A stretch of DNA of 64,000 nucleotides from NCBI GenBank assembly GCA_019925095.2, contig CM034392.1, positions 11,489,887 to 11,553,886 on the forward strand, read 5' to 3'. Position 1 is the first letter of the stretch. Each line of letters begins with the position of its first letter. The DNA comes from Dendrolimus kikuchii (Eukaryota > Arthropoda > Insecta > Lepidoptera > Lasiocampidae). This document shows positions 15,036 through 26,200 of this stretch, one piece after another. A program made the translations under genes and the position numbers. The notes below the pieces were generated by a model. The model did no database searches. It was not told the DNA's origin and was given only the letters and a program-made list of their open reading frames with translations.

Positions 15036-16165
15036 TAAACAACAATTAATGCGCTATTTGACTCCTTTTACTCATACAAACTTATGACGTCTAATTTTTT
15101 GCATGCAAAATCTATGTAGCTGCCACGTTTTGTAATTTCATCGTCCGCACTCCTATTGTTAACATAAAGTTATTATAAATACCGAAATGTTTAAGTTAAT
15201 GTAATAAATCATGTGGGTAAATTGTTAATTAATTTTATGATAATATTATGCAGGAAATTATAGGGTGTTTAGATTACTTACATATGTATGTAAATAATCT
15301 AAACACCCGATAATTGCCTAAATAGAGACTGGATTTCTTGCATGCGCAAGAAATGCAGTCTATATTTACAATCGACTTGTTCATTTGAGTACCTATCTAT
15401 AGGTAATTATGTGTTCTATGGTATACATAATATGTACACCGTTTTTGCCACTTCTTTACCCTTAAAAATATTAATTGCCACTTATGAGGATAATTATTCG
15501 AAATAATACAAATTATATTGCTGATATTTTAGTTTCAAACAAAAAAGTAGGTATAATAGTAAAAAATAAAATTTAGGTGTAATCGACGAAAACTCAAATG
15601 TTTTATTCTTTTATGTGAAATTAAAAATGATAAATGGACTAACGAAAACCATGTTCATGGAACTAGATTTCGCGGCCAGTGGTAATAAATTTATCGGCAA
15701 TAATAGCTGTCTCATTGTGTTATTTAAACGGTGATATTTAAGTATAGTTTAGAGGTCGGCCGCGTAGATGTTTGTCCAAGGCTCCAGTCGCGAGTGTCGT
15801 CGACCCGCCTCCACCTTGCATCGTCATATCTTACGCAATTCGTTAATCTTATCATGTGTGCATGCGCACCCGCGAGACCTCGCTGGCCCCTCTCACCCCT
15901 TGCCGAATTTCGACGCCTGCATTAATATCAATAGGCACATCGAATAAGGTCAAACCCAAAGTCAACCAACATTTAAATAATCTTAATCTTTTCTTATCCT
16001 ATCTCATTTATTCAATATTTAAACGATCATGTTTGTTAAATGTATTGAGAAAGTAATTATTTTATGTTTTAGAATAGGAGCGTATATACTAGTGTACCTA
16101 CTTATGACGTCATATGTAGATACAAGAAAAAAGATTCAAATAGCGCATTAATTATTGTTTGAAAA
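15036..16165. other. CYP18A1 far-upstream region bounded by inverted repeat arms
   Basis: Left arm near 15040-15095 (ATTAATGCGCTATTTGACTC, CTTATGACGTCT) is inverted at about 16095-16160 (TTATGACGTCATAT, AAATAGCGCATTAAT). Between them lie a 46-bp palindrome and a GC-rich patch at 15755-15920. AGGTCA (15947-15952) and AAGTCA (15959-15964) are directly repeated with a 6-bp spacer, resembling nuclear-receptor half sites. Confidence 0.4.
15263..15308. repeat. 46-bp near-perfect palindrome
   Basis: GGGTGTTTAGATTACTTACA and its inverse TGTAAATAATCTAAACACCC with one mismatch and a 2-4 bp centre. Confidence 0.85.
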
Positions 16166-16355
16166 ATAATATGAGTTAAGTTTCCTTCACTGTAGTATAT
16201 TATAGTTTTACAATAATTGAATAATATATTAGGAACTGTTAATTTCATAATTGTCGATTTTTGACGTTTTTGTAAAGTTAGATAATAAGATGTTATTTTA
16301 ACACCTATTCTTTTATGTATTAAAATATTAGAATTTACTGTAACATGTCCGCTTG
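16095..16355 (+). repeat. Dispersed repeat carrying TGACGTCA, upstream of CYP18A1
   Basis: TGACGTCA at 16105-16112 sits in a repeat homologous to 32430-32630 (AGCGCATTAATTATTGTTTG, AAAATATTAGAATTTACTGT). It ends about 240 bp before the GC-rich CYP18A1 promoter candidate. Confidence 0.45.
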
Positions 16356-16596
16356 TCTATACTCGTATATATTTACAAATAATGTTTTTACGATAATTGA
16401 ACATAACCGTAGTACCATTTTGAATATCAAGAAAAGAAACGCAGGTTAACAATAGTTAACAATTAATAAGAAAATATTTTGCATATGAGAAGTGATCTAC
16501 GTTTGTAGCTGTCGTAGCGTGCCGAACCGGCGGAAAAGCGGCTGTGAGGAGCGTAAGCGCCGGTGGGACGAACCCGAGCGCGCAACACCCCGCGCG

Positions 16597-16782
16597 TATT
16601 TATTCGCAAGGCCACGCCAGCGGCACGCCAGTGCGCAGACGGCGTTCGCACGCGATATACAATCACATCGTTCTTGGCATCGCACTGTCGCGATTTACGT
16701 TCCGCACACGAATGTTACGTTAATTTTTTCATTTTACTCAAGAACATTAAAACTTGACAACAATAAAAAATAAACACTAAAG
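16597..16782 (+). promoter_or_regulatory. Candidate core promoter and 5' UTR of CYP18A1
   Basis: A GC-rich island (about 16500-16680) in AT-rich surroundings precedes the start codon. It contains a TATTTATT box at 16597-16604 and a CCAGTG initiator-like site near 16630, 33 bp further on, a normal TATA-to-start spacing. The inferred leader would be about 150 nt without an intron. Inference only; a remote upstream exon is possible. Confidence 0.4.
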
Positions 16783-19150
16783 ATGATAACAATGTTTTCA
16801 AATTCAAAGTTGTTGTGGGCGCTGTGGCAAGTGATAAACTGGTGTGCTTCCCGTACCTCGATGCCGTTGTTGATGGTAGCCAGCACGACTTTTCTGTTGG
16901 TGCGGCTGTTGACGGTCTTCTCTAAGACGCGTAAGCTGCCTCCAGGACCATGGGGGCCGCCAGTTGTGGGCTACCTGCCTTTTCTTGGGATACGGCACAA
17001 AACATTTATGGAGCTGGCTCGCAACTACGGTGCTCTCTTCTCCGCACGTCTCGGCAATCAGCTTGTAGTTGTGCTAAGTGACTATAAACTCATAAGAGAA
17101 ACTTTTCGTCTTGAGGAATTTACTGGTCGCCCTAGTACTCCCCTAATGCATACGTTAGATGGTCTAGGTAAGTGATATTTTTTTTATTCATGTACTAAAT
17201 ATTTTACCATAAATATTTAAAAATCTAAACTTAAAAAGTATTTTTGTAATCACAGGAAGATTTTAATAACTTATATAGCAACTATATTTGTAGAACAGTG
17301 GCTTAATAAAGTTTAACACTTAAATGAAAATTCTATAATTATCGTAACTTTTATATCGAACCGTTCCTAATTTTCAATGCACATGTGCATGTGGGCGTCA
17401 CGCTGTTTGCCGGCCCTCCCGCCGGCGATGCGCGTGCGCCGCCCACATGCGTCCAGCCCTCGCTAACGCCTCCCCTGTTTTTGCAGGTATCATAAACAGC
17501 GTGGGCCGCCTCTGGAAGAGTCAACGTCGATTCCTACATGACAAACTTCGTGAATTTGGCATGACTTATATGGGAAACGGGAAAAAAATCATGGAGGCGA
17601 GAATTAAGGTTCTTAACATAATTTATATGAAAATAATATTATTAAAAATAGCAAATGGACAAAAGTGTAATGAAAATTAGAATTTCAATTAAGAAAAACT
17701 TTTTTGTTTATAGAATGAAGTGTACGAGCTAATTACAAACCTACATCGGGCGGAAGGCGCTCCCATAGATGCAAATCCACTGCTAGCATTGGGCGTGTCC
17801 AACGTCATTTGCGGCATCACCATGTCGGTGCGGTTTAGCCATGGCGATGCACGATTCGAACGTCTCAACAATCTCATCGAAGAAGGAATGCGACTGTTTG
17901 GAGAAGTGCATTATGGAGAATACATCCCATTATACAATGTAAGTTTCCTCATATTACATCCGTATTTATCTTTTAATTGCCATATATTTCTATTTTAAGC
18001 AATTGCTTTCTTTAATGGAATGAAACAGTAAGTTTTAAACATTTTGGCTTAAAATAAATTTTAATTTCAGTATTTACCGGGAAAAGCTCAAGCTCAGGAG
18101 AAAGTAGCAAAGAATCGCGAAGAAATGTTTGCCTTCTACCAGACGTTGATAGATGAACATCGTGAAACTCTCGATATAAATAACGTGAGAGATCTTATTG
18201 ATGTTTACCTCATCGAAATTGAAAAAGCAAAGACTGAGGGCAGAGCTGGTGAACTTTTTGAAGGCCGTGACCATGGTAAATTGAACTATAACCCTATAAT
18301 CATAATATTTGGAAATATTACTAATTATTTTACATAAGATCTACTACTATTTTCTAAATTACTATTCTTTTTTTAGAATTACAACTGAAACAAATTCTCG
18401 GAGACTTATTTTCTGCTGGAATGGAAACTATCAAATCTTCACTCCTGTGGATGATTGTGTATATGTTGAGAAATCCGGATGTCAAAAGACGGGTGCAAGA
18501 AGAACTTGACGCTGTTATAGGTCCGGATCGTTTGCCGTCTATTGATGACATTCCAAACCTTCCATATACTGAAACAACCATTCTTGAGACGTTACGCATG
18601 TCAAGCATTGTTCCTCTTGCCACCACCCATTCTCCCACAAAGTAAGTGTTACTTACTCTGAATAATGAAATATTAAATTAAACCGCTATTGAATTCTATT
18701 ATACTAACATTGGTTTCTTTTGTTATTAGGGATGTTTATCTCAATGGCTACAGAATCCCAGCTGGTTCACAAGTCGTACCGCTCATTAACAGTGTACACA
18801 TGGACCCTAAATTATGGAATGAGCCTAACAAGTTCAACCCTAGTAGATTCATCGACGACAGTGGAAAGATCAGGCGGCCAGAATATTTCATGCCTTTCGG
18901 CGTCGGTAGGCGAATGTGTTTGGGAGACGTACTCGCACGTAAAGAGATGTTCATGTTCTTCGCATGCATGATGCACCAGTTCGACGTGCAAATGGAAGCT
19001 GGTGATGCACCTCCATCATTGGAAGGCACAGTCGGCGCCACCATATCGCCAAAGGCATTCCGTGTAAAGTTCATTGCACGCTCCCCTCCGGTACAGAACG
19101 CCGCCCTTGCGCCGGACCATCCGCACCTGCGTCACGTCGGAGCACACTAG
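16783..19150 (+). CDS. CYP18A1: CYP18A1, ecdysteroid 26-hydroxylase (cytochrome P450), six exons
   Basis: Microsomal P450 that hydroxylates 20-hydroxyecdysone at C-26, the first step of moulting-hormone inactivation (family knowledge). Exons read from splice signals and frame: 16783-17167, 17487-17608, 17714-17938, 18071-18275, 18377-18641, 18730-19150; all introns GT-AG and phases join, giving 540 aa including the usual P450 length. Visible motifs: N-terminal hydrophobic anchor about residues 27-47, proline hinge KLPPGPWGPP (51-60), C-helix region GRLWKSQRRF in exon 2, I-helix AGMET (326-330), K-helix ETLR (383-386), heme loop FGVGRRMCLG (457-466, Cys464). Family-specific stretches include SSIVPLATTHSPT and the C-terminal tail LRHVGAH. 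A second ATG lies three codons after the first; either could start. Converges on a second P450 downstream. Intron 1 holds a GC-rich patch just before exon 2. No frameshift or missing key residue. Confidence 0.94.
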
Positions 19151-19960
19151 ACATGGGCCCACGTATTGCCACCATACACCCACCAGTATTCATTGATCAC
19201 TCGTTTTAGAGCGCATCGACAACCATTTATTTAAGTCTTTATTAATAAGTGACGACATCGCCATGGCGACGGTCGAGGCTGTGCATAAAGTGTTCAATTA
19301 AATAGTAGACCGACAGTTTAGATATAAATTGAAAATTCCCATTTTTGAGATTATGATATATGTTGTACGTTTACATCATTAGAATACATGTTAGATTTTA
19401 GTATAAGATCTTCCGAGTATCATACCACACGAGATAAATTTATAATTTAGGAATTATTTTGTAAGCTGTAGAACCTATACCAAAATAAATTTATATTCTA
19501 GGTCATTATTTATTATTAGGTATCACTTGCGAGATGATGTTTTGTTGAGTATGATCTCATGCCTGTTTTGTTGCATGTAATATTTAATTTAAGATTTTAA
19601 AGTGTTCAATTAATAACAACTCTAGTTTATTGTGTACCTATCGAGTGTATAAAGTAACATTCCAGGTAGAGTGACAACCAGCAACTAGTCGAGATCGATA
19701 TCGTCGCTTTATATAATACATAGGCGTTAACTAATATAGTTTATCTGTAGTTATCTGAAACTGAATATTTAAGCAACAAAGTTGCCACGTACTGCCGTAA
19801 TAACTGTTTTGTTGCAACCAGTAGCTCGTCGTTTTCATTTTAAAATCACACTGATGGTACTGAATACCTTGGCTTTGTAAATACTGCTGTGTTAAATCTG
19901 AAGTATAATTAAGTTAAAAATAATTTAATGAAAAAGAAATAAACGTTTGACATAATTAAG
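19151..19960 (+). other. 3' UTR of CYP18A1 with two poly(A) signals
   Basis: No ORF. AATAAA hexamers occur at 19484-19489 and 19938-19943. The distal one faces a reverse-strand AATAAA (TTTATT on + at 19967-19972) that could serve the convergent P450, so the two 3' UTRs meet or overlap here. Confidence 0.5.
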
Positions 19961-19966
19961 TTTTTT

Positions 19967-19972
19967 TTTATT
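19967..19972 (-). terminator. Candidate poly(A) signal of the phantom-like P450
   Basis: Reverse-strand AATAAA about 300 bp beyond the P450 stop codon. It lies 23 bp from the forward-strand AATAAA of CYP18A1. Confidence 0.4.
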
Positions 19973-20063
19973 AAAAATACCATTTTGTAGCAATTAGGAA
20001 ATCAAATAATCTAAATACTTTCTGCTTAAAACCATTTAATTATATAGAGAAAAATGTTTCAAC

Positions 20064-20237
20064 ATGCCGCCTCCACCAGATCCTAGTAGGAAACGTAAGC
20101 CTAAGATATGGTTTGATATGAAAAATGATATATATGCTTATGATTTTACAACAAGGGATGCCGGGGACCGCATTAAAAAAGTAGGAAAGCCGACTCCGAC
20201 TTCCAGAGTCCAAAAGCAACTGGGACGAACGCTATGA
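20064..20237 (+). pseudogene. Small 57-aa ORF or gene fragment, unrecognised
   Basis: An ATG-started frame begins MPPPPDPSRKRKPKIWFDMK and runs 57 codons to TGA at 20235. It is opposite the 3' UTR of the phantom-like gene. It has a plausible charged, non-repetitive composition and is too short for most ORF filters. In the +1 frame the sequence ends with a protein-like tail, ESKSNWDERYEDWDL followed by TAA at about 20254, which suggests a frameshifted fragment of a longer gene rather than an intact microprotein. I recognise no family. No poly(A) tract or introns were seen nearby. It may be coincidental. Confidence 0.3.
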
Positions 20238-20269
20238 GGATTGGGACTTATAAAGTAAATATTTTGGTA

Positions 20270-23200
20270 TCAAACTGAATCACAATAGTACAACATTGAA
20301 GGAGGTGATAAGGTTACACCCACAGTGCCTTGCATTTCTTCTTCAGATGGCGGTTTTGATGCTAACCGAATACGCTTGCACCGGAAAAGGCGAGTCACAA
20401 AACCACTCGCCAGCATGCGTGAAAGCTCGTCCCCAGGACACATTCGTTTACCTAAGAAAAAATAATTCATAATAAATCGGCAAAGTCCGTTTGTAGTCAT
20501 ACATATTGAAGGGTTTCATACCCCGGACGTCGACCGTTTTCGCCGAACTACGGAATCATGAAAAAGTATGTAATCGAAAATGCCCTATATCTCAAAAGCT
20601 ACTCAACCGTTCAAACTAATTTTAATTTAAAATATTTTTATCTCCTCTCTCTGCCCTGAGTATTCTTTTAAAATTTTTCCAATTCATAATTCAAAAGTTA
20701 GAGAACACACAACTTTTACGACTTTAGAAGCTAATATATCACTAGTTTATGAGTTTTCTGTCGGCTACATTTTGGAGGGTGTGCAGCTGAGCTTTTCGAT
20801 CAGATCCCGCCGTCTCTCTTCCATCACCGGACAAACAGACGCACCGGCATGCGATATCGATAAATAGTGGATATTCCACCTATACGACCGAAGCGCTTTG
20901 CGTCTACCTTCATCATGTGCAATTGTGCACCGCAAAAATGTGGAACTCATTGCTGGAGTCTGTTTTTCCCGAGACTTACAACCTAGGTGTCTTCAAGTTC
21001 CGTGTGAATAGGTATTTTTTGGATAAGCGTGCTCCATCTTAGACCACATCTACGCTCCGGGCGAGATAATAGACAAACGGGAACTTACATAATATACTAC
21101 TATAAAAACAGAACATATTGACTTAAATACATAAAGTCATTACGAAATATCGTTATGATTTCTTAAAATTTGATTAACAATAATTCACAGCACAGCTACG
21201 TAAATATATAGAGAAAAAACTCAAGGCGGATTTATATGTATAGCGCCAACCCAAATTTTATTTTCGCATTTTCACTACAACAACGGAACTTGGGCTGTAC
21301 TGGAGTTTTTGCTAAAATGCCTTATCGATTGCCGGTGTTGAAATGCCTGTATGACGCCGCAACGATAACGGTCCAGATCCAGGCCCGGAGGGAGAATACC
21401 TTTACGCTGCGGGGTGAGACAGGGGGATGTGATATCCCCGAAACTGTTCACCAACGCGATGGAGGATGTCTTCAAAACTCAGGACTGCAGTGGACGTGGA
21501 TCAACATCAACGGCGAGCGCATCTGTCACCTTCGTCTAGCCGACGATATCTTTATTTTCGCAGAAACCTTGGAGTCGGTCTCGGCATGAATTTGGACGAG
21601 AACAAAGTCATGTTCAATGAACACGTCATAACGAGACCGGTAAACGTCTATGGAGCCATAGCCCCCCCTGGAAGCTGCGCAGGAACATGTCTACCTTGGA
21701 CAAAAAAGGCAAGTACGCACAACTTCGAGGGGGCAGCATTCAGTAAGCATCGTCAAGTCTTCTTGTCGGCCTACCCGCAATGCTTAAAGAAGAAAGTCTT
21801 CAAGCCTCCTTTTTTTTTTTTTGGCCAGGGGAAATCCGTTTGAGGACTAAGTCGCGACAGGCACAGAAGCCTGGGGGGATATTTTCGCGACCCGTGTGAG
21901 TGTGGGATTCGCCAGATCGGGGGTGGCACTAGCGTGCCCGGTCAGAACCGGTGCCACGCTATTGCCACTCCCCAGTTAGGGATACCCACTAAAACCCCTG
22001 GGTGTTCCGTCCTGCGCCTTATGCCAGGGCTACGTGAATGCGGGATTCCCAACTCCGCGTGCCCTGGCAGGCGTGGGCCCCCCTCACTGGGCCTCTTCCT
22101 ATGCCAGGGGACGTATCCCCCGGCTACTACTAGGTCTAATCCATGCGTGGGGCGGTTTGTAACACGCCCCACGGGAAGAGAGATGAGCTCGCGCGGAACA
22201 CTCGCGCTCTCATCTCGACGGCACGTGCGGGTGAGTGAGAACCCCTATACCCCTAGGGGCCCCACCCGCGCCGCCCGCTTACGGCGGCCGAAGGTCACTG
22301 TCTGACCTCCGGCGTCGGCGCGTCCTCCTTTGGCGGGAGCGGAGCAGGGAATTACGCTCACGCTCCCGTTCCGCCTCCTCCTTCGCGAACATGACTTGCT
22401 CGCAGAAGGAGGAGACGGCGTCCCATCCGGTGGAGCTCCCGACCATGGTACGTACCACGGCCGGGAGCGAGGTGTCAAGTCCGGTATGGGCGACGAGCTC
22501 CCGGCGCTGCTCCGTCCAGGCTGGACATTCCTGGAGAGTGTGCAGCGCCGTGTCCTCGTCGCCCGTGTCACAATGATGGCACCCTGACGTGGCCTCGCGG
22601 CCGAGGCGACACAGGTACCTTCCGAAGCAACCATGCCCCGTCAGGACCTGCGTCAGCCTGAACGTCAGGGTGCCGTGACTTCGTCTAATCCAATCGTGCA
22701 GGACGGGCCTCACCGCCTCAATGGTGGCGGGGCCCGCGCTGGGGCGTCGTAGGCGATCTTCCCAGACCCCCACGGCTACCTGATGGAGCTCCGACCTGCA
22801 CGCCTCGATCTCGCGAGGCGCGGGTCTAGTGCCCCTGGCCAGGGCCTCTTTGCGCCACACATACAGTGACGCCAGGACCCTGGCTTCCAGGTCCCATGGG
22901 GGGGATCCGGCCAGTAGCGAGGCCACTTCGAAGGACACCGTACGGTATCCTCTTATTGCCCTGACGGCCAATATGCGTTGCGCTTGACGCAACAGCGCCG
23001 CGTTTTTGGCCGTCAGGTGGTCCGACCATACAGGGGCCCCGTAAAGGGCCATCGAACGTACGATGCCTTCGAAGAGTTTCCGGCACGTGGCGTTGGGCCC
23101 CCCGACGTTGGGGAGCAGGCGCGAGAGCGCACCGGCTGCCCCCTTGAGTCTGGGGAGCAGCTGCCGAAAGTGTGCCGAAAAATCCCATCGGCTATCGAGG

Positions 23201-26200
23201 ACCAATCCCAGGTATTTCATGGTTCCACCGATGCCGATGCGGATGCCTCCTACTATGATGCAGCTGTCCGGAGGTGGACGATTACGAGGACCGTGAAACA
23301 TCACGGCCTCGGTCTTCTGTAACGCCACCTCCAGACCAAGACGCCGGATCCTGCCTACTATTGTCGACACCCCAGCCGTGCCTAGAAGGCACGCCTGCCG
23401 ATGGGTCCTCCCACGCGCGGCGATCAGCGTGTCGTCTGCGTAACATACGACGCTGACGCCCGGGAGGACCCGACACCTCAAGGTCCAGTCGTATGCGATG
23501 TTCCACAGGAGGGGACCTAGAACCGACCCCTGTGGAACACCGCACACCATGGCTCGCCGATTCCAACCCTCGTGGACCGGGTAGATGACGGCTCTACTAT
23601 TTAGGTATGCCCCGACTATACGGCGGAGGTAGGTCGGCACCCCGAAATATCGGAGTGCCTCCAGAATGCATGCCCAAGGCAAGGAGTTGAATGCGTTGGC
23701 GATGTCTAAGGACACCGCCAACAGGACCTCGCCCTGGGAGACTGCTTCCTCCGCCAGGCCTCTCAGGCGCATGACAGCGTCGATTGTGGAGCGCCCTGTG
23801 CGGAAACAAAACTGGTTGTCCGCCAGGTCCGGCCCCGTCGTCGATAGGTGCTGGACGAGGCGGTCGACGATGATACGCTCGAAGAGCTTGCCAACCTCGT
23901 CCAGCAACACAATGGGTCGGTAGGCGGACGGTGAGTCCGCAGGGCGCCCCTCCTTACGCAGCAGGACCAGCTTTCCGGTCTTCCACCGTTGCGGGAACTG
24001 GCCCTGCTCTAGGCATGCGCCAAAAAGCCTCATCAGTCGGGGCTCCAGGGCGTCGTAGGACAGAACCCACGCACGCCCTGGTATACCGTCAAGGCCGGGG
24101 GCGGTGTTCTTGGCCTTTAGCCGTAGCATAGCCACCCCCAGCTCTACCCGGTCCACAGTGGGCACAGGGTCTCTATCCGCGCTGGGATCTGCCTCTGGCG
24201 GTGCCATAGCAGGAGGCATGTGCTCAGCACGTGAAGGGAACAGAGCGCCAACTACGTCGAGTGTGACGTCCCTGGGGAGAGACTCAGTTAGTGGGGGCGC
24301 CCAGGCACGGAGCTTGTTCCGTGCCATTTTGAATGGGCGCCCCCAAGGGTCTTGATTTAAACTATCCAAGAGCTCCCCCCAGGCCACGTTCTTTGCGTTG
24401 CGGATCGCTATCCGCAATGTTCTTCTGGCGCTTCTGTACCCCTCGTACAGCTGAGCCTCTACGGTCGCTGCGTCCGCTGCGCGGCGACGCCGTCTTCTAT
24501 GTCTGGTGTACTGGCGGCGCGCGCTATTGCACGCGCGCCTTAGCCCCTCGAGTTCGGGGTTCCACCAGTACACCTTTCGAAGGGGCCGGAATCGGCCCCT
24601 CCTCGGCATCGCCGCATCGCAGACGCCAGTAACGAGCAACCGTAGGTTTTCTGCCTCCTGATCTACATTTATATCGGGAGGGTTCACCTCGGGCCCTGAT
24701 GTCCAGGTGGCGACAATCAGGGCCTCTTTGAACGCCTCCCGATCCAGCTTTTTTAATGCCCAGCGTGGACAGTCTCCTACCGGGGGCTCTCGGCATGGCG
24801 GTTCCGGATTCCGGGCGGAGACGCTAAACCGGATATATCGGTGATCTGAGAGCGTCTCCACCCCCGTGACAACCCTCCAGTCCCGCACACGGCGCGCCAG
24901 TTCAGGGCTGGCAAATGTGACGTCTACTATTGAGCCGCCCTGCTGGCGCACACACGTATGTACGGAGCCCCGGTTGAGAACTACGAGACCCTTTTCGATG
25001 GCCCATTCTTCCAATGCCTCGCCACGCGCGCTCGTACTCGGGCATCCCCAAGCCACGGATTTTGCATTAAAGTCCCCGAGCACGAGCACGGGGCGAGGCC
25101 GGTTGCGGGCCACCACTGTGCCCACTTCCTCGATCCATCCCTCGAAATCGGCGAGCCTTCTGTTCGGTGAGAAGTAGCCACCGACGAACACTATCTCACC
25201 GATCGTTGCCGCCACGTAGCCCCGTCCCTTCACCACGCTGGCTAGAGGAGGGCATGCGGCGGCGGTCCGGACAACAATGGCCACCGAACCATCCAGATCC
25301 CCCGCCCAGTCAGAACGGGGGGGGACGTAATATGGCTCGGCGACCACGGCCAACTGTATTCCCCACTGCGCCATGCTCTGGACCAGTAAGTCTTGTGCAG
25401 TGGCGCAGTGGTTCAAGTTGCCCTGGACCACTAGGATTGGATTAGCCATTGGAAGAATTCTTTTTATTCCTCCATCCTAGTGGTCCCGGGCGCTGGTGAC
25501 GACGTCGGTGGCAACAGCGAACGTGGTTTTGCCCGCGGCCGCAGCGGCTGCGGTAGCAAGGGCGAAATAGTAGCCGCAGCCTGCTTGGGACCTTTCCTTT
25601 TGCTTTTCTTTTTCTTCTTTGGCGGTTTACTTTTACCGCCAGTACTTTTGTCTTGGTCCACCCTATTACTGGTGGACCTCGCGGTGGTGGAGGGGCCCGC
25701 GCTTTTACGCGCGGCTGGCACTCCCCTGCACATCCAATGACCCGCCGCTCGGCCTGCTGCACTGCAGATGCTGCAATGCGGCGGATTCAGGCCCGTAGCG
25801 GCGGGATGACCTGGTTGACCGCAGCGGTAACAATCCTTGCTGCGGTCGACAGGGGAGGAGCAGGTGCAGGCCACGTGTCCTGCCACAAGGCAGCGCCAGC
25901 ACCGCTCTGACCGGCTCGGCAGAATTTTAACATCCACCGAAGCCCACCCCACCATCAGTCTTCTTCTTTCTTTTAGGTTTATAGCCGCCGCGACTGGGCA
26001 TGCTATTATTAAATACCCCAGTCTGTCCGGTCCCAGGCGCACAACGCTGGAATTAAAACGCCCAGCGGCGATGTCCGTGGCCCGGGCTACGGCGGCCACA
26101 ACTTCTTCAACAGTGGTGAAGTCGTCCAGACCCGAGACGCGTACGTTGAAGCACCTCTCGGGCCTAGACACCTTCACCTCATCCTCGGGAAGAACCTCCC

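Noticed and set aside
20270..20500. Independent small P450-like gene or pseudogene
   Set aside because: Its acceptor and phase fit exon 6 of the phantom-like gene exactly, so it is the terminal exon across an expanded intron.
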